Source: Adiantum capillus-veneris (taxonomy: Eukaryota; Streptophyta; Polypodiopsida; Polypodiales; Pteridaceae). From it: a DNA stretch of 64,000 nucleotides. Below the pieces are notes generated by a model that did not search any database, was not told the origin of the DNA, and saw only the letters and a program-made list of their open reading frames with translations. The translations under genes were made by a program, and so were the position numbers. Within the stretch, counting starts at the first letter, position 1. Each line of letters opens with the position of its first letter. Shown here in pieces: positions 21,199 through 33,186 of the stretch. The stretch spans positions 133,148,420 to 133,212,419 of the forward strand of contig CM043964.1 of assembly GCA_014529385.2 (NCBI GenBank). Reading direction: 5' to 3'.

Positions 21199-22568
21199 TT
21201 ATTCCCTTCGCCGCATCACCTTACGGCCAGCTAAGAAAAAGGAAAAATCTGATAGGTCCTTGTCCATTGACTCTTCAATGATGTCATTTCGCAAATGCTG
21301 AAGACTGCATAGCTCCCTTATTGTAACCACCAATAGTAGGCCATGCTCTTTATCAATCACTTCCGCATCCACAGTAGGATTATCTTCCAAACCTGCAGAA
21401 ACCTGGTCCATAGGAATGTACTTACCGTTTAGCATTTGTGATCGCATATACCAAAATGAGAGTAACAGTGATTGGCTTGCAATCATGTACTTGACAACTA
21501 GAGTATCAAGCGCGACCTCGCACCGTAAACCAATCTCTTCCTTTGCATACCATCCTTTGTCAAGAAGTTTGTCACAGGATGACTGCTGAAATGACTTGCA
21601 CATGAACATAGTTTTTGTAACTCGGATGTTGTAGCTATGAAACAGCTCTATGAAGAGTGCAACAGGACAAAAGTTTGCAATTCTAACCAGTTTTTTAGGA
21701 ATAGAGCTACGTAGAGACCTTTGTATATCCTTGTAGAGCTTACTTCGCATTGCCTCCACCATTGTTTCCTCGGGAACTGGCCAGTCCACAATGTTCCAAT
21801 CGGTTGGTAGAGGCACTTTCACCAACATGCCATTCTTATTCCCTGAGCTGAGTTGGTAAAAGTGGTCATAAAAAAAGATTCCCTCATCAGCCAGTCTTTT
21901 GCTGCTCCTCTCTGAGTACTGTAGAGAACCAATGTGGGCATGAACAACATGGAAGAGGCCTATTATGCACTCCACAGGTTCCCATTGCTCATAAGAAGAG
22001 GGATAAACATCTGCAATATATATAAGAAGAGTTAAACTAAGAGTATCAATAAGTACAAATTACAAATCTAATGTAATTGAGCTGTGAAGAATGGAGACAT
22101 TACTCATAACAAGCGGGAGAAACATTGCAAAATATATAAGAAAAGCTATAATGAGAGTATCAGTAAGTTCACATGTCAAGAGTACTTACAATTGCAACGT
22201 GGTTGATGTATATCTGATACATTTCCACCGTTTGCTATCACCTCTGGATGGGTAAACACATGCTGAACAAGAACTTCCTTTACAGATCTTTTGCCGATTT
22301 CAACTTTGAAATCCAACACCCTGGCCTTCCATGCTGAGCGGTAAACGTTGATACCACTAGACCTCTTGGGTCTTCTTGGTTGCATGAGGACCCATGAACC
22401 TTTGTTTATCCTTTGTCCAACCCATTGGTTCTCTGCACTTATTGAAGCTGGTATTGTAATTGAGGATATGCTACTACTTGGCCTTCTAGGCAAAGTGCAA
22501 TTGTTGGTTGCTGGTGTGAGAGACAGTAAACACCTGGAGGCTCTTGGGCGAGAAGACGTGGACGCCAT
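21199..22568 (-). CDS. Unknown transposon gene 4, intact two-exon gene
   Basis: The ATG at 22568 starts MASTSSRPRASR. Exon 1 is 22568-22190 and ends in phase 1 at GTAAGT; the intron ends in TTGCAG at 22011; exon 2 is 22010-21199. The joined frame has 396 codons without a stop, unusual in this window. The N-terminal third is basic and Ser-rich, with WVGQRINKGSWVLMQPRRPK. Exon 2 has a helical segment with EGIFFYDHFYQ and FCPVALFIELFHSYN, a Cys/Lys-rich middle, and an acidic-to-basic C-terminus ending GRKVMRRRE. I recognise no domain. It is convergent with the histone-Ulp1-FCP1 gene and about 310 bp from it. The open frame and good splice sites argue that it was recently under selection. Confidence 0.65.
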
Positions 22569-22850
22569 AACTCTGAGAGAAAAGCTTTAGTGGAGGGAGA
22601 TTCACTTTGAAAGAATTCTAATGGAGGGAAAGTGTTTTAGAATTCCAATATCTTGTGCGGGCTTAATGGTCACCCTCCAGTACGTTAATGACCATAAGAG
22701 AATATCAGAAGTGGGACCACATGCAAGCACCTAAAAGCTCGGTAAAAGGAAGGAAATTACTATGCTACAATCCTAGTTTCGTGAAAGTTTTATGCTATTT
22801 TCCTATTTTTTGAGTCTTTCCACGTACTTTCCTACGTAACGTAGCCTTCA

Positions 22851-23306
22851 TGCTCATTGGACGCGCTCTATTTTTCTCTCTCTTCATATGGCCCTCCAAA
22901 TGACCTCTGAAATTTCCTAATGTCTCCTCAACCGTAGCTCCAAATAAAAAAGTAAAAATATGGGCAGAAACTTCAGCTCATTAGCTACGATTTTCATTTT
23001 AAAATCATTCTCCAATTCGGATTGGAACCTTGTGTAAAAAATTCATCAAAATAGGGTCCATTTATGGCAGCAAAAGTCTGCTCATTGGACGCACTCTATT
23101 TTTCTCTCTCTTCATAGGGCCCTCCAAATGACCTCTGAAATTTCCTAATGTCTCCTCAACCGTAGCTCCAAATAAAAAAGTAAAAATATGGGCAGAAACT
23201 TCAGCTCATTAGCTACAATTTTCATTTTAAAATCATTCTCCAATTCGGATTGGAACCTTGTGTAAAAAATTCATCAAAATAGGGTCCATTTATGGCAGCA
23301 AAAGTC
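22851..23306. repeat. 228-bp tandem duplication, two copies
   Basis: Copy 1 is 22851-23078 and copy 2 is 23079-23306, nearly identical (a few differences such as GCGCTC/GCACTC). Each contains one copy of the 34-bp word that forms the right arm of the inverted repeat. Confidence 0.95.
22890..22923 (-). repeat. Right arm of the 34-bp inverted repeat
   Basis: Reverse complement of 11079-11112 with one mismatch. It lies about 320 bp beyond the start codon of the last gene of the block. Confidence 0.5.
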
Positions 23307-23778
23307 TTCATGTGGTCTCCTTAGCCTTGACTTTCATTTAATTCCAAAGGACACCTCATGCCATATGAAAGCATGACATTGCTCCTTGACAAAGTTTTGT
23401 AATCATGCTTGCAATAATGCATTAAAATAAGTGTATCTTTGAAATCATACCACCTAGTGTCCCACTAGGATTTGATTCTCTCCTAGTAGCTATTTAAAAA
23501 GAAATATAAGAAAAGTATAAAAAATACATAGAATATATATATATTGGAGTTTACCCTAGATATAGGATCTAGCTAGGGTGTGAGATGATAATGAAATAGT
23601 AGAAATAAAGAATCAATGCTTTTTGCCCCAAGTTAAAGAGGCGGAGCTATTGACACTTTTCCCATAGTATTTTTTGATGGTAAAGTAAGAATACATTACC
23701 CTTGAGATAAATAATAAGATGAGATAGAAAGCTTATTTTTATACTTACATATGCATATGTACATTATAGGAAATATAA
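23307..23778. other. AT-rich spacer, nothing recognised
   Basis: No convincing ORF, RNA gene or repeat boundary is visible. Confidence 0.6.
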
Positions 23779-24522
23779 TTATGTATCTAAAAAATACAAG
23801 ATAGATCTTGTAGCATGCGTTCCCACTATGTACGTGTCACAGCACGACACCGTGTCAAAGAAATGACTTCTAATGTTGATAGATTTCTGAAAAGCATTGA
23901 ATCTTAGAAAATCTTCAATCTTTGAGTTATCGAAAACCTTTGTCTTGAGCCTTTGCTTCTTGCAAAACCTTTTCGCATTGACTGCTAAATCCCATGTCAT
24001 TGCATTATTCAAATACTTTTTAGAAGAATCTGGCTTAATCAGGTTGACTACAACAAGAGATTGATCTTCAAAATTCTTCATGCGATGTAAGACTTTTGAT
24101 TCAAAATCTTCTAGTTACTGCAAAATATTTGCGGAAGAGGAAATCTTCTCAAGGTACTCTTCAGATGGGGTAACTTCAACTTTATGAATCACTGGAGAGG
24201 ATTTTGGCGTGAGACTGTAATCATCTTTCAATAATGAGTCCCAAAACTCTTCAGAATCATCTTCAAAAACTATCACTTCATGACTTGCAATTAGCTTGTC
24301 ATCATCCAGCAAAGAATCAAAGAAAGCATAGTCGTCTTCAGACTCTGAATTTGCAACTATCTCCTTATCTTTGTCTGGTAACGAAGTATCACTTGGAAAA
24401 ACTTCTTGCTTGATATCATCTTTGTCTTCAGCAATTGATTCAGAAGAAGTTAATGAATTCAAAAATTCATCAATAATAATATCTGCATCTTCATCAAAAA
24501 TCATATTCTCTTCATAATCCAC
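23779..24522 (-). pseudogene. Acidic linker ORFs downstream of a decayed gypsy protease
   Basis: Two minus-strand frames (24522-24115 and 24081-23779). The first is very acidic (DEDADIIIDEF, SEDDYAFFDSLLDDDK) and the second basic. They follow the decayed protease at 24.5-25.07 kb in the same direction and may be a pol linker of that element. No reverse transcriptase is seen. They could equally be remnants of a captured gene. Confidence 0.4.
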
Positions 24523-25065
24523 TGTATCATGTCATTTTACTTGTACACCTGAGGATTAAATCACTCTTTCCGCATGAGAAAGCTCGTGTAAGGTCAATTC
24601 ATGTTTATCTTTGAACAAATTGATAGTATGTCCTTGAAAGCTAATTGCTTGATCATATTGGAATAACCAATGCTGCCTAAGAATCATGTCTGTAATAAGA
24701 TAAAGGCATGACTTTTGAAATTCAATTGATCTGCATAAGTTTTAATCTCAAACTGCAATTGTCGAACTTTCTGATCACAAGTTAAAATTTATCTATCTGC
24801 TAATTCCACATCATATAAGTGAGATGTCGTCTGAGTTGGTAAACCAAGCTGTTGAACTATCTGAGTGCTGACGATTTTTTTTTTAGCATCCGCCGTCCAC
24901 CAAAATATTAATGGAGCGACCATTGATAGTTCTAAGAAGGCTCAAAACTTGATTTGAGAGAGGCTCCAAAACTGAAGAATTGCACTGAGCATGCTTCATA
25001 GGAATAGGCATATCCTTTGAGACACAAATTGTATTGACCACAGAGTTTCCTTTATCCTCTTGCAA
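24523..25065 (-). pseudogene. Decayed Ty3/gypsy retropepsin
   Basis: The minus-strand frame reads INGRSINILVDGGC, a retropepsin active-site strand with D-G-G in place of D-S/T-G, followed in shifted and interrupted frames by codons of the flap and the second half of the domain. Many stops. It lies downstream of a degraded tRNA-Asp primer site on the same strand, consistent with an Athila/Tat-lineage relic. Confidence 0.55.
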
Positions 25066-25364
25066 GGGGATTTAACATACTTTACACTTCAAATGTTAGT
25101 GGTTAGGTTAGTAAAGTTAGTCAAAATTAGCATCAAATTAATAACATTAGCACATTGGAAACGAAGCGAAATTAGTAAGGGTTAACATTAAATTAGTGAA
25201 ATTGGGGGTTTGGGGTATTCATAACTCAACATTAGCATCTTTTTCTTGCACATCATCATCAAATCACAACCAAAAATTGAGTTACACACACTCAAAAACC
25301 AACAAAATTAGTAGTGAAATTACTCTATTCTACACATCCTAAACTCACTAGCTTAGGATATCGA

Positions 25365-25382
25365 TCCTCGGTAACGGTGCCA
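25365..25382 (-). other. Degraded primer-binding site, tRNA-Asp type
   Basis: The minus strand reads TGGCACCGTTACCGAGGA, differing from the standard plant tRNA-Asp primer site TGGCGCCGTTGCCGGGGA at three positions, all G to A. This is the pattern expected from cytosine methylation decay on the other strand. Confidence 0.6.
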
Positions 25383-25397
25383 AACGTAGGGAGGCGT

Positions 25398-26341
25398 TGT
25401 AGCACGACCTAATCGCAACCCACACAAAACTATCAAATCCGTGGATCGGCAACCCGGTTAGGGCATGGAAGCATGAGCATCGGATGAATGGGATAGAGGA
25501 TTCAAGAGATCACCTCTCCAATGCAAGTAGAGATTAGCCATGGCAAGACTAACTCTAAACCTACTCTAATCATTAATCAATTAATCTCCTACACACATCA
25601 AGTCCACCGAAGTCCAATTTGCCATAGACTAGAAACCCCAAGCACACTAATGATAAGCACACACTAATTACCACATGTCAATTAAGGCACTTCATCAATA
25701 GCTTACACACACGACGTGAATGGTGCTAGAGCTTCATAAAACCTATCTACACACACAAGCAAAGAATAGGGCACACACACAAATTAGAACATTAAGACCC
25801 AACTTAATCACCCTAATTTGTGATGCTAAATATGGCAAATCAATTGCTTGTAGAGAGATAAGAGTGGTTACTAGCAAGAAGTACATACATCTCTCAAATC
25901 TAGAATAATCTAAGTGTAGTACTACTTCATGACAAGATGAAATGTAGAGAAGAAGAGACTAATAAGAAAATAAGAATTAGATTAATCAAGAAGAGCTTAC
26001 ACTAATTACAATGGATAGCACTAGCCTCTCAAGCATAGACATTGAGATCAAGACTAGGCCAAAGAGTGAACACTCTAGAGAGAGGGAGCTCTCAAAAGTG
26101 GATCCTCAAGAGTGGATACTCAAGAATGAAGCCTCCTTACACAAAGGCTTCCTTTTAAAGGTTTTCACCACTTTCCCTTATACTATGGGTTTATGCTTGA
26201 GCCCTCAAACTACCATATACAACTTTGGAACTCCAAGTGAGCCCAAGGCTTATACAAAGTGAGTGGAAATATTATGCACAACCATAGATATCTCCCGCTT
26301 GATGCATATTTGGTGTAGCCTGTGTTAGCCACTGCTAACAA
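25398..26341 (-). repeat. LTR of an old minus-strand gypsy element, outer end uncertain
   Basis: On the minus strand the block ends GTGCTACA at 25398, 15 bases before the primer site. A TATA-like TTTTAAAAGG lies near 26150 in the same direction. The outer boundary is set only by the start of the next element. Confidence 0.4.
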
Positions 26342-29303
26342 TGTTTAATAATTATAAATAAGGAAAGCTAAAGCAAAGCATTGTAGATTGATGAGCTAAA
26401 ACTTAATCCGACCATATATGAATCATTAGAACCAAATCCGAGCTAGCAGACCACAAGTAGCAATCACATTTTTGGTCGAAGTGCCAAAAATTTAACCATT
26501 ACCCAACTATCTCCCATTTTTGGGTAGTTAAAGAGAGATTAGTGTCAATCCATCAATCCAAAACGAGTAGATTGGTAGCCAAATAGTATCAAAACATTAT
26601 CAAAAACGTATCCTCAAAGCCAATGTTGATGCGCAACAAACTACCAGATGAGAGAAACCCGTCAAAATCTAGGTCGGGAAAAATCCTTGTTTCAAGAGTC
26701 AGAATTAGTAAAAAGCCATCAAGAGCCAGAATCCAAATAAATAATCATATACTCAGTCATATTTGAGAGTTAGGACTACAATACGAAATCCAATAAACAA
26801 CACTAACTAGCTAAGAGTATGGACCATGCTACTAGGTCTTAGCAGCTCATACCAAGGTCAAGCACAACTCAAGAACAATAGCATAGTAGGCTAGGTTTAT
26901 GTTTCAAGCATATGTCCAAGCACTACAGTCTGAAGCAGTCAAAGAATTCTACAAAAGTTTATTGGAGCAAAAAAGTTCAACAATTACCAAAATTACTAGG
27001 ATCTAGATATAGCCTCCTCGATTATGGAAACCAATTGTCAGTAGGATGACCGACATGAGTAAGATGGCAACCAAAAGTAATGTGATACCTGATTTTCCTA
27101 ATCAAACACTAGCCAGAGAACATCATTCTTGCCATAACATTAGGCCAACAGTCATCCAAAATAATTTCCATGACAAATAAGCTTATCAAACATGATGTAG
27201 CTAATCCAAAAAGAAGAAAAAGTATTGCAGGTCCTGCCATAAAATCTAATATCTAACCAACCCAAATGATTTTCTCATATTAAACTGATCATTTAATGTG
27301 GGACAATAAACAGGAACAAGGGTTAGAATATAGATGTGTTCTTTTAGATCTATCTCAACACGAGGGCCAATGGTAAAGGAGTCCACAAAGAGCAAGAATA
27401 GCTAATGGATCTTAAAGACCTTAGGATTAGCTTCATTAAAGACCTCCAAAGGTTAGCGGTGTTAAAAATTCTTTTGATTTTAGGTAGGCTAGGGCTGAGC
27501 TTGAGGTGGGAACCTGGCCCAAGTGTGCTTGTTGACTAAGATGCTTCAGGTGCTTGTCGTACTTGATGACTAAGGTGCTTGAGGTGCTTATCGTGCTTGA
27601 TGACTAAGATGATTGAAGTGCTTTCTGACTAGGGAGCTTGAGGTGCTTGTGGGAACACTACCGAAGCTTGAGGTGCTTTGTCATGCTTGCTGACTAAGAT
27701 GCTTGGGGGTAAGGTGTCCAAAAAGTCAAATCCCATCTCTACAAGAGAAGGGGCGAGCCTCATAGCTAGGGGGATGAGAGAGAACACACACACCCTCACA
27801 CAAGTCAAGCTTGGTACAAAGAAGCAAAAGGGACGCTTGTCAAGCTCCTCCTCATGTTGCCCTCGTGGGGTGCCTAAAGCCTATTGGTTGGCCTTCCAAG
27901 GGGTCCAATGATAATTTAGTGGATTTAATTAATTGTTTTTTCATTTATCAAATGAGAGATTGTATGTCAAAGACCAAGGATAGCTAATGGAGCTTAAAGA
28001 CCATAGGATTAGCTTCATTAAAGACCTCCAAAGGTTTGTGTTAGAAAGTCCTTTGATTTTAGGTAAGCTAGAACTGAGCTTGAGGTGGGAACCCGGCCCA
28101 AGCTTGAGGTGCTTCTTGTGCTTGGTGACTAAGATGCTTGAGGTGCTTGTCCTGCTTGAAGACTAAGGTGCTTCATGCTTGATTACTGATATTCTTGAGG
28201 TGCTTGCGGACTAGGGAGCATGAGGTGCTTGTGGGAACACTATCCACGCTTGAGGTGCTTTTTCATTTTTGCTGACTAAGGTGCTTTGGGGTAAGGTGTC
28301 CAAAAAGTCAAATGCCACCCCTACAAGAGATGGAGCGAGCCCTAAAGCTAGGGGGATGAGAGAGAACACACACACCCTCACACAAGGCAAGCTTGGTACA
28401 AAGAAAGCAAAAGGGACACTTGTCAAGCTCCTCCTCATGTTGCCCTCATAGTGTGCCTAGAGCCTATTGGTTGGCCTTCCATGGGGTCCAATGATAATTT
28501 AGTGGATTTAATTAATTTTTTTGGCATTTATCAAGTCCTCTCTCTCAAAGAGGAAAGGGGGACACTTGTCCCAAGGCTACCCTTATTGATTGTGATGCAT
28601 TTTACATGTGATTGATCAGTCTTGCATGGGTCCAATAAGCTTTAAGCATGAACTACAAGGGAGGGGGGTCAACCAAGGAAGCTAGGGGCATGCTTGGGGG
28701 GGTATACTCTCCCACACACACACTCACACACCCACTCATTGTGTGAAGTGCAAAGTGCAAGAGCTCCATCTCCTTCTCCAAGCTAGAAGAGAAATTGTGA
28801 GCCTACACTAACGCTCTTGGCTATGGAATGCAAATCCAACCAAGAGCCATGATTCAATGCTTAAGGTGTCCATCTTCTCCATCTTCATTACTATGCTATT
28901 ATGTAGGCTAGAAAGAAGAGTGATGATAAGTGAGGAAGTAATTCTTTATCCTATGAAATATTTCTTCTTTTTCTTCCCTACCCTCATTCCCCACTAGCTC
29001 TCATCCACCTTCGAAGGTGTTTGAGACCTTGGGAATGAGGCTTGGGATAGTTAACGCTTTTTGCAAAGTTTATGTTATGCTCATGATGCATGAAGCTTTC
29101 CATCTTCACTGCATCATCTAGGTCACAAGGAACACAAAGATTGTATTGTACCAAGTCTCTCTTGATGGGAGAAACTATAATACAAATGCTATTGGAGGGG
29201 GGACCGGCTCCACATAAATCCGGTCCTCAATTGTTGTCATGTTCTCTAAACTCTCTCTCTTGCAACAGTATTGTTTATGCCAAGTTAACTAAACTAATAT
29301 GTG

Positions 29304-30913
29304 ACCCACGCGTTGCCGCGGCTACATGTACGTCAATTGAAGCAATGTTCTCCTTCCCTTCACATAAGGGGCAAATGTGGGCAAATTCGTATGATTCTCC
29401 TGTGACCTTTTATAGCTCTTTAATACAGTTGTGCATCGACCACCACTATAAGTACTTTCTAGATAACAATGTATGATAACACACAAGGTATAAGTGCCCT
29501 GCACATTCACATCAACCAAGCACAAATCTATCTTTTGGATTAGCACTATGTCTACCTTTTTGAGTGTAAGATCGAACAACTAATTAGGTGTAGTTACTCC
29601 ACATTCTTGTGGATTGACCAAGGAAAAATCTCCTTCTAGTTGGTCATGCTAAGCTCCAACATACTCCTCTTAATCATGGAAAGTTTGTCCCCCCCCCCCC
29701 CCGCCACCCCTTCTTTCTCTCTATCTACGTGTATGTGTGTTAAGTTCAAAGGTCAATTTGAGGTCTCTTGGGAATGAATTAAGTAATGGGCTCCCTTCGC
29801 ATGATGTCTTGTCTTAACATCCTATTTTTCTCTCTAAGGAGGCAACGAATTTGCGATTAGGCTAGAGACGTCCCCCTCACACAATTGATATGGGACCTTG
29901 GTGAGTGGTAGTGGCCCTCTAAATAGACTAATAGAGAGCTTATATCCTTCTTTTGATATAGTGTTTGCATTGAACAATGAATTCTTTAGATCCATTACCA
30001 TCCCCTCTCACCATCCTTACCAATCAAGGCATTGGTCATGATAACAACTCTGCTATGCTTCTCTCATGTAGTTTCGGTCTTGCATTTGAGGCATCATAGT
30101 CAACTATGTCATCAACTGCTATTTGTTGGCACTTAGGATGCATGTACCAACCATGACCCAACATGCCAACATACACCACATAGTAGTAGAAGAAACTTTG
30201 CTATTGGTATGCACAACTGATTTGGTGAGCAGTGTGTTGGATTGCACTCAATCTAGCTAGCATGTACACTTGCATCTACCAAGACTCGTGGCATGGATGT
30301 TGAGGTCTCTTGCAATTGACCATAATATTAGGCGCATACTGTCTGTTTGTGTACATTTGGGCACCATTGGCACCTTAAAATGTGAGGACAATGAAAGCAA
30401 AAAATTTCACTCAATCGTTTCTCTTTGTAAGAGTTTTGGGCATCATGCTAAAAGGAAGGGTGTGCTGCAAAATACGCACACACACACACACATGCATGTT
30501 CTTCTTTGAGAGAGCATACTGTATCCAATTCTTCAAATGCTTGCCCTTACCCATATTTTATTTCATAGGAGCTATACCCATATTTTATTTCATAGCAGCC
30601 ATTTGGCTTAGATCCCACTCCCTTAAATGTGAGGCAAAGAACTGAGGCACAACATGGAGGAGAGTCTATTTTTGTACGTGAATTATATCCCTTAGCAATT
30701 TGAGAGTACGATCATCATACCCTACATGAGTGCTCAGCTTTTGATCACATCAAACTTGCTTTACCTATATTTTAGCCCATACCATGTCCTACATACCTTT
30801 CTCTCCTAGCCACCTCATGGATTCAACTTGTCAGTGGCCACCCTTATATCCATAGTCTTCAAGCATGTTACATGTTGTACTCGGTCACATTGGTCAATTT
30901 GACTTTTAAGGAT

Positions 30914-30991
<78 letters not shown>

Positions 30992-31141
30992 ACCTTTGAG
31001 GTCACTGTGATTGTTTCTATGATATTAAAAGTTATGTCCCCCTCTCCTTGTATAAGTATGTGAGCATGCAAGCCCTTGAGTTCAAGAATCAACGTTCATC
31101 GGCTTAAATTTTTAGGTCTCCTATGATCTACTTCTTCTTCT

Positions 31142-31200
<59 letters not shown>

Positions 31201-32146
31201 AGGTTGCAAGTCTAGTTTGTAGTATTAAAATGAAGCATGTGATAAGACAAGCGCCTGGTCGCGTGTACCAGCGAGCCTGCTTTTTGCCCCGTCACAAGCC
31301 GGCTCTTCTCTCTCTACCTATCTAGTCGTGATAGTTAAGAGCCTCAAAACGGGTATAGCCTTTTACATGGTTGACTTTTGAGGCCCTCTCGGTTAGCAGG
31401 AACTTGCTCAAGATCTGTCTCATCACCCAGTCAAATCAAGCATTTATCTTTGAAGCCACCAGTTTTCTTGACTTGCAAACAAAATTGGAAGGATATTTAG
31501 CCGTTTCAAAGTGACCAGGCTCTAAATGTAAGCAAAATGACATTAAGGCAGTCCTGTAATGGAGGCACATGCACGGTGGTAGCCCTACAAAAAGAGATCG
31601 CAATCATCATTTCTAAGGCGAGGCAAAGGGCCCACATTAGGTATGCAGCACCAAGGAGGATCCAAATGAGCAAAGGATTTCTAACTCCAAGACCAAGGCC
31701 AATACTCTCGACTGGCAATGTTTATCCTCCAATGCAATCACATCAGTATTATGGAAAGATCATCTTTTTAAACATAAAATTTTGCTTCCCTTTAATTTTC
31801 CAAGAGGAAATTTAGAAAATTAGGTTTATTTTGTAAATTTTTACACTATTTTTCTCTATTTTTGGGTGGAATTTCTCCTTTTCCCCTTGCCCTCAACCGG
31901 CATTTTTTGAAATTGAAAATGACATGATATTAAGCTGAGACACATTTTTCCCAAACATTGAATCGAAGACCCGCCTTGCATGACCGTTGCGGTGAGCAGT
32001 GTAGCAGCCAAGAGGCAATCGAGTTTTTTTTTTGGGGGGGGGTGGGGGGGCATGCTCCGTCAAGCACCAAGGTTAATCAATGGCACTCTCTCTCTCTTTT
32101 GAGTAGAAATAGACACACACACTCCTCACCAGGACTGAATGGGATT

Positions 32147-32197
<51 letters not shown>

Positions 32198-32650
32198 ATA
32201 CACACACACGTTCAAGACGGACCAACTTATCGACGTGTAGCACAGCTCATTGTTCGTTATTTTCTCAAGCTACTAAGTAGAGCCACCTTTTACAAAAACA
32301 AAAGTAATCACCCTTCAAAATTGAATGCTAGAGTGAAACTCCATGGTCTTGCTAAAGAGTTTAACTAATATAAATATATATATAGTACTAAGCATACTAA
32401 GCATTGTGACTTTTGATAGAAATGAGAAGTCAACATTAAGTATTTTCATTCTCCCATAAGAGTACTTGCTACTAACCCCTAACCCTTCACTTTGCTACTT
32501 ACTTTTCAAATACTTGCTACTTGCTACTTACCCTTCACTTTTACATTTCAAACCAAATGTTTCTTGAGGTTCCTTAAACTAAGGAGAGAGTGACACATGG
32601 ATGCCCTCTCCTTCCTTCAAACTTTTAAGCTCAATTATATATAGTATAGA
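29304..32650. other. About 3.3 kb present in LTR copy I but absent from copy II
   Basis: Copies I and II align up to AAACT at about 29303 and again from CTATGTTTATG at about 32651. The block between has no coding potential that I can see, a C-run at 29691, (TC)n tracts at about 30916-30987, 31145-31199 and 32150-32193, and the phrase CCACGCGTTGCCGCGG at its left edge. An insertion of unknown class is likeliest; a deletion in copy II is possible. Confidence 0.55.
31940..32045 (-). other. Possible tRNA-derived SINE fragment
   Basis: On the minus strand GGGTCTTCGATTC resembles a tRNA B-box, with an A-box-like segment about 35 bases upstream, next to A9 and C-rich runs. Weak evidence. Confidence 0.2.
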
Positions 32651-32770
32651 TGCTATGTTTATGTTGCTACCATCAATTAAGTTCACCCTCTATGCTCACA
32701 AAGTAATTCCACAAAAGTGTTATCTCTAATTTACCTTACCCTCAAATTTCATAGGCCATTTCCATTACAT

Positions 32771-32782
32771 TGGTATCAGAGC
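32771..32782 (+). other. Primer-binding site, initiator tRNA-Met, copy I
   Basis: TGGTATCAGAGC, an exact match to the common plant site, one base after the LTR end. Confidence 0.85.
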
Positions 32783-33186
32783 ATTTGGTTTTTCTTTTCT
32801 TGCTTAAGAAGAGAGGTCCTTAAGTAGCCTATAAATGGTTGATTTTTTTATAAATTATATTAAGGTAAGTGGGACTCGGATCTATTATCAATTTTGTTGA
32901 GCCCACTATGTAAGATATGGTGCACACCTCAGGAGATTTGGACTTAAAAATGGGGTCTTTTTAGACTTGCCTACGGCTTTACTATTATTGAGCCATAAGA
33001 AGTCCGAAAGGAGCTAGCCCTCGACAATTCTGCAATATCAGACCCACTCCACTACTCTCTATAATTAACCACTTCGAGCCATGGGTGAAGATACTTAAGT
33101 GCCGATTTTCAAAGGTTAAGAGGAGTGGGAAGTAAGGTTTTGAATTTCCAAAGAATACACTAAGTAAGTACACAAATTTTGTTGAT

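Larger units (their letters stand above)
26342..32769 (+). repeat. LTR of long-LTR gypsy family, copy I, carrying extra DNA
   Basis: Starts TGTTTAATAATTATAA at 26342 and ends CATTACA at 32769, followed by a tRNA-Met primer site. It parallels copy II from 36701 to 51883. It contains an internal repeat: the block beginning TTAGGATTAGCTTCATT occurs at about 27420 and 28006 (and at about 39086 and 39647 in copy II). Small ORFs inside it are shared with copy II only because the LTRs are related. Confidence 0.75.

Noticed and set aside
29090-29476. ORF similar to 51561-51794
   Set aside because: Both are in related LTRs; lengths differ and the frame is not preserved outside a short stretch.
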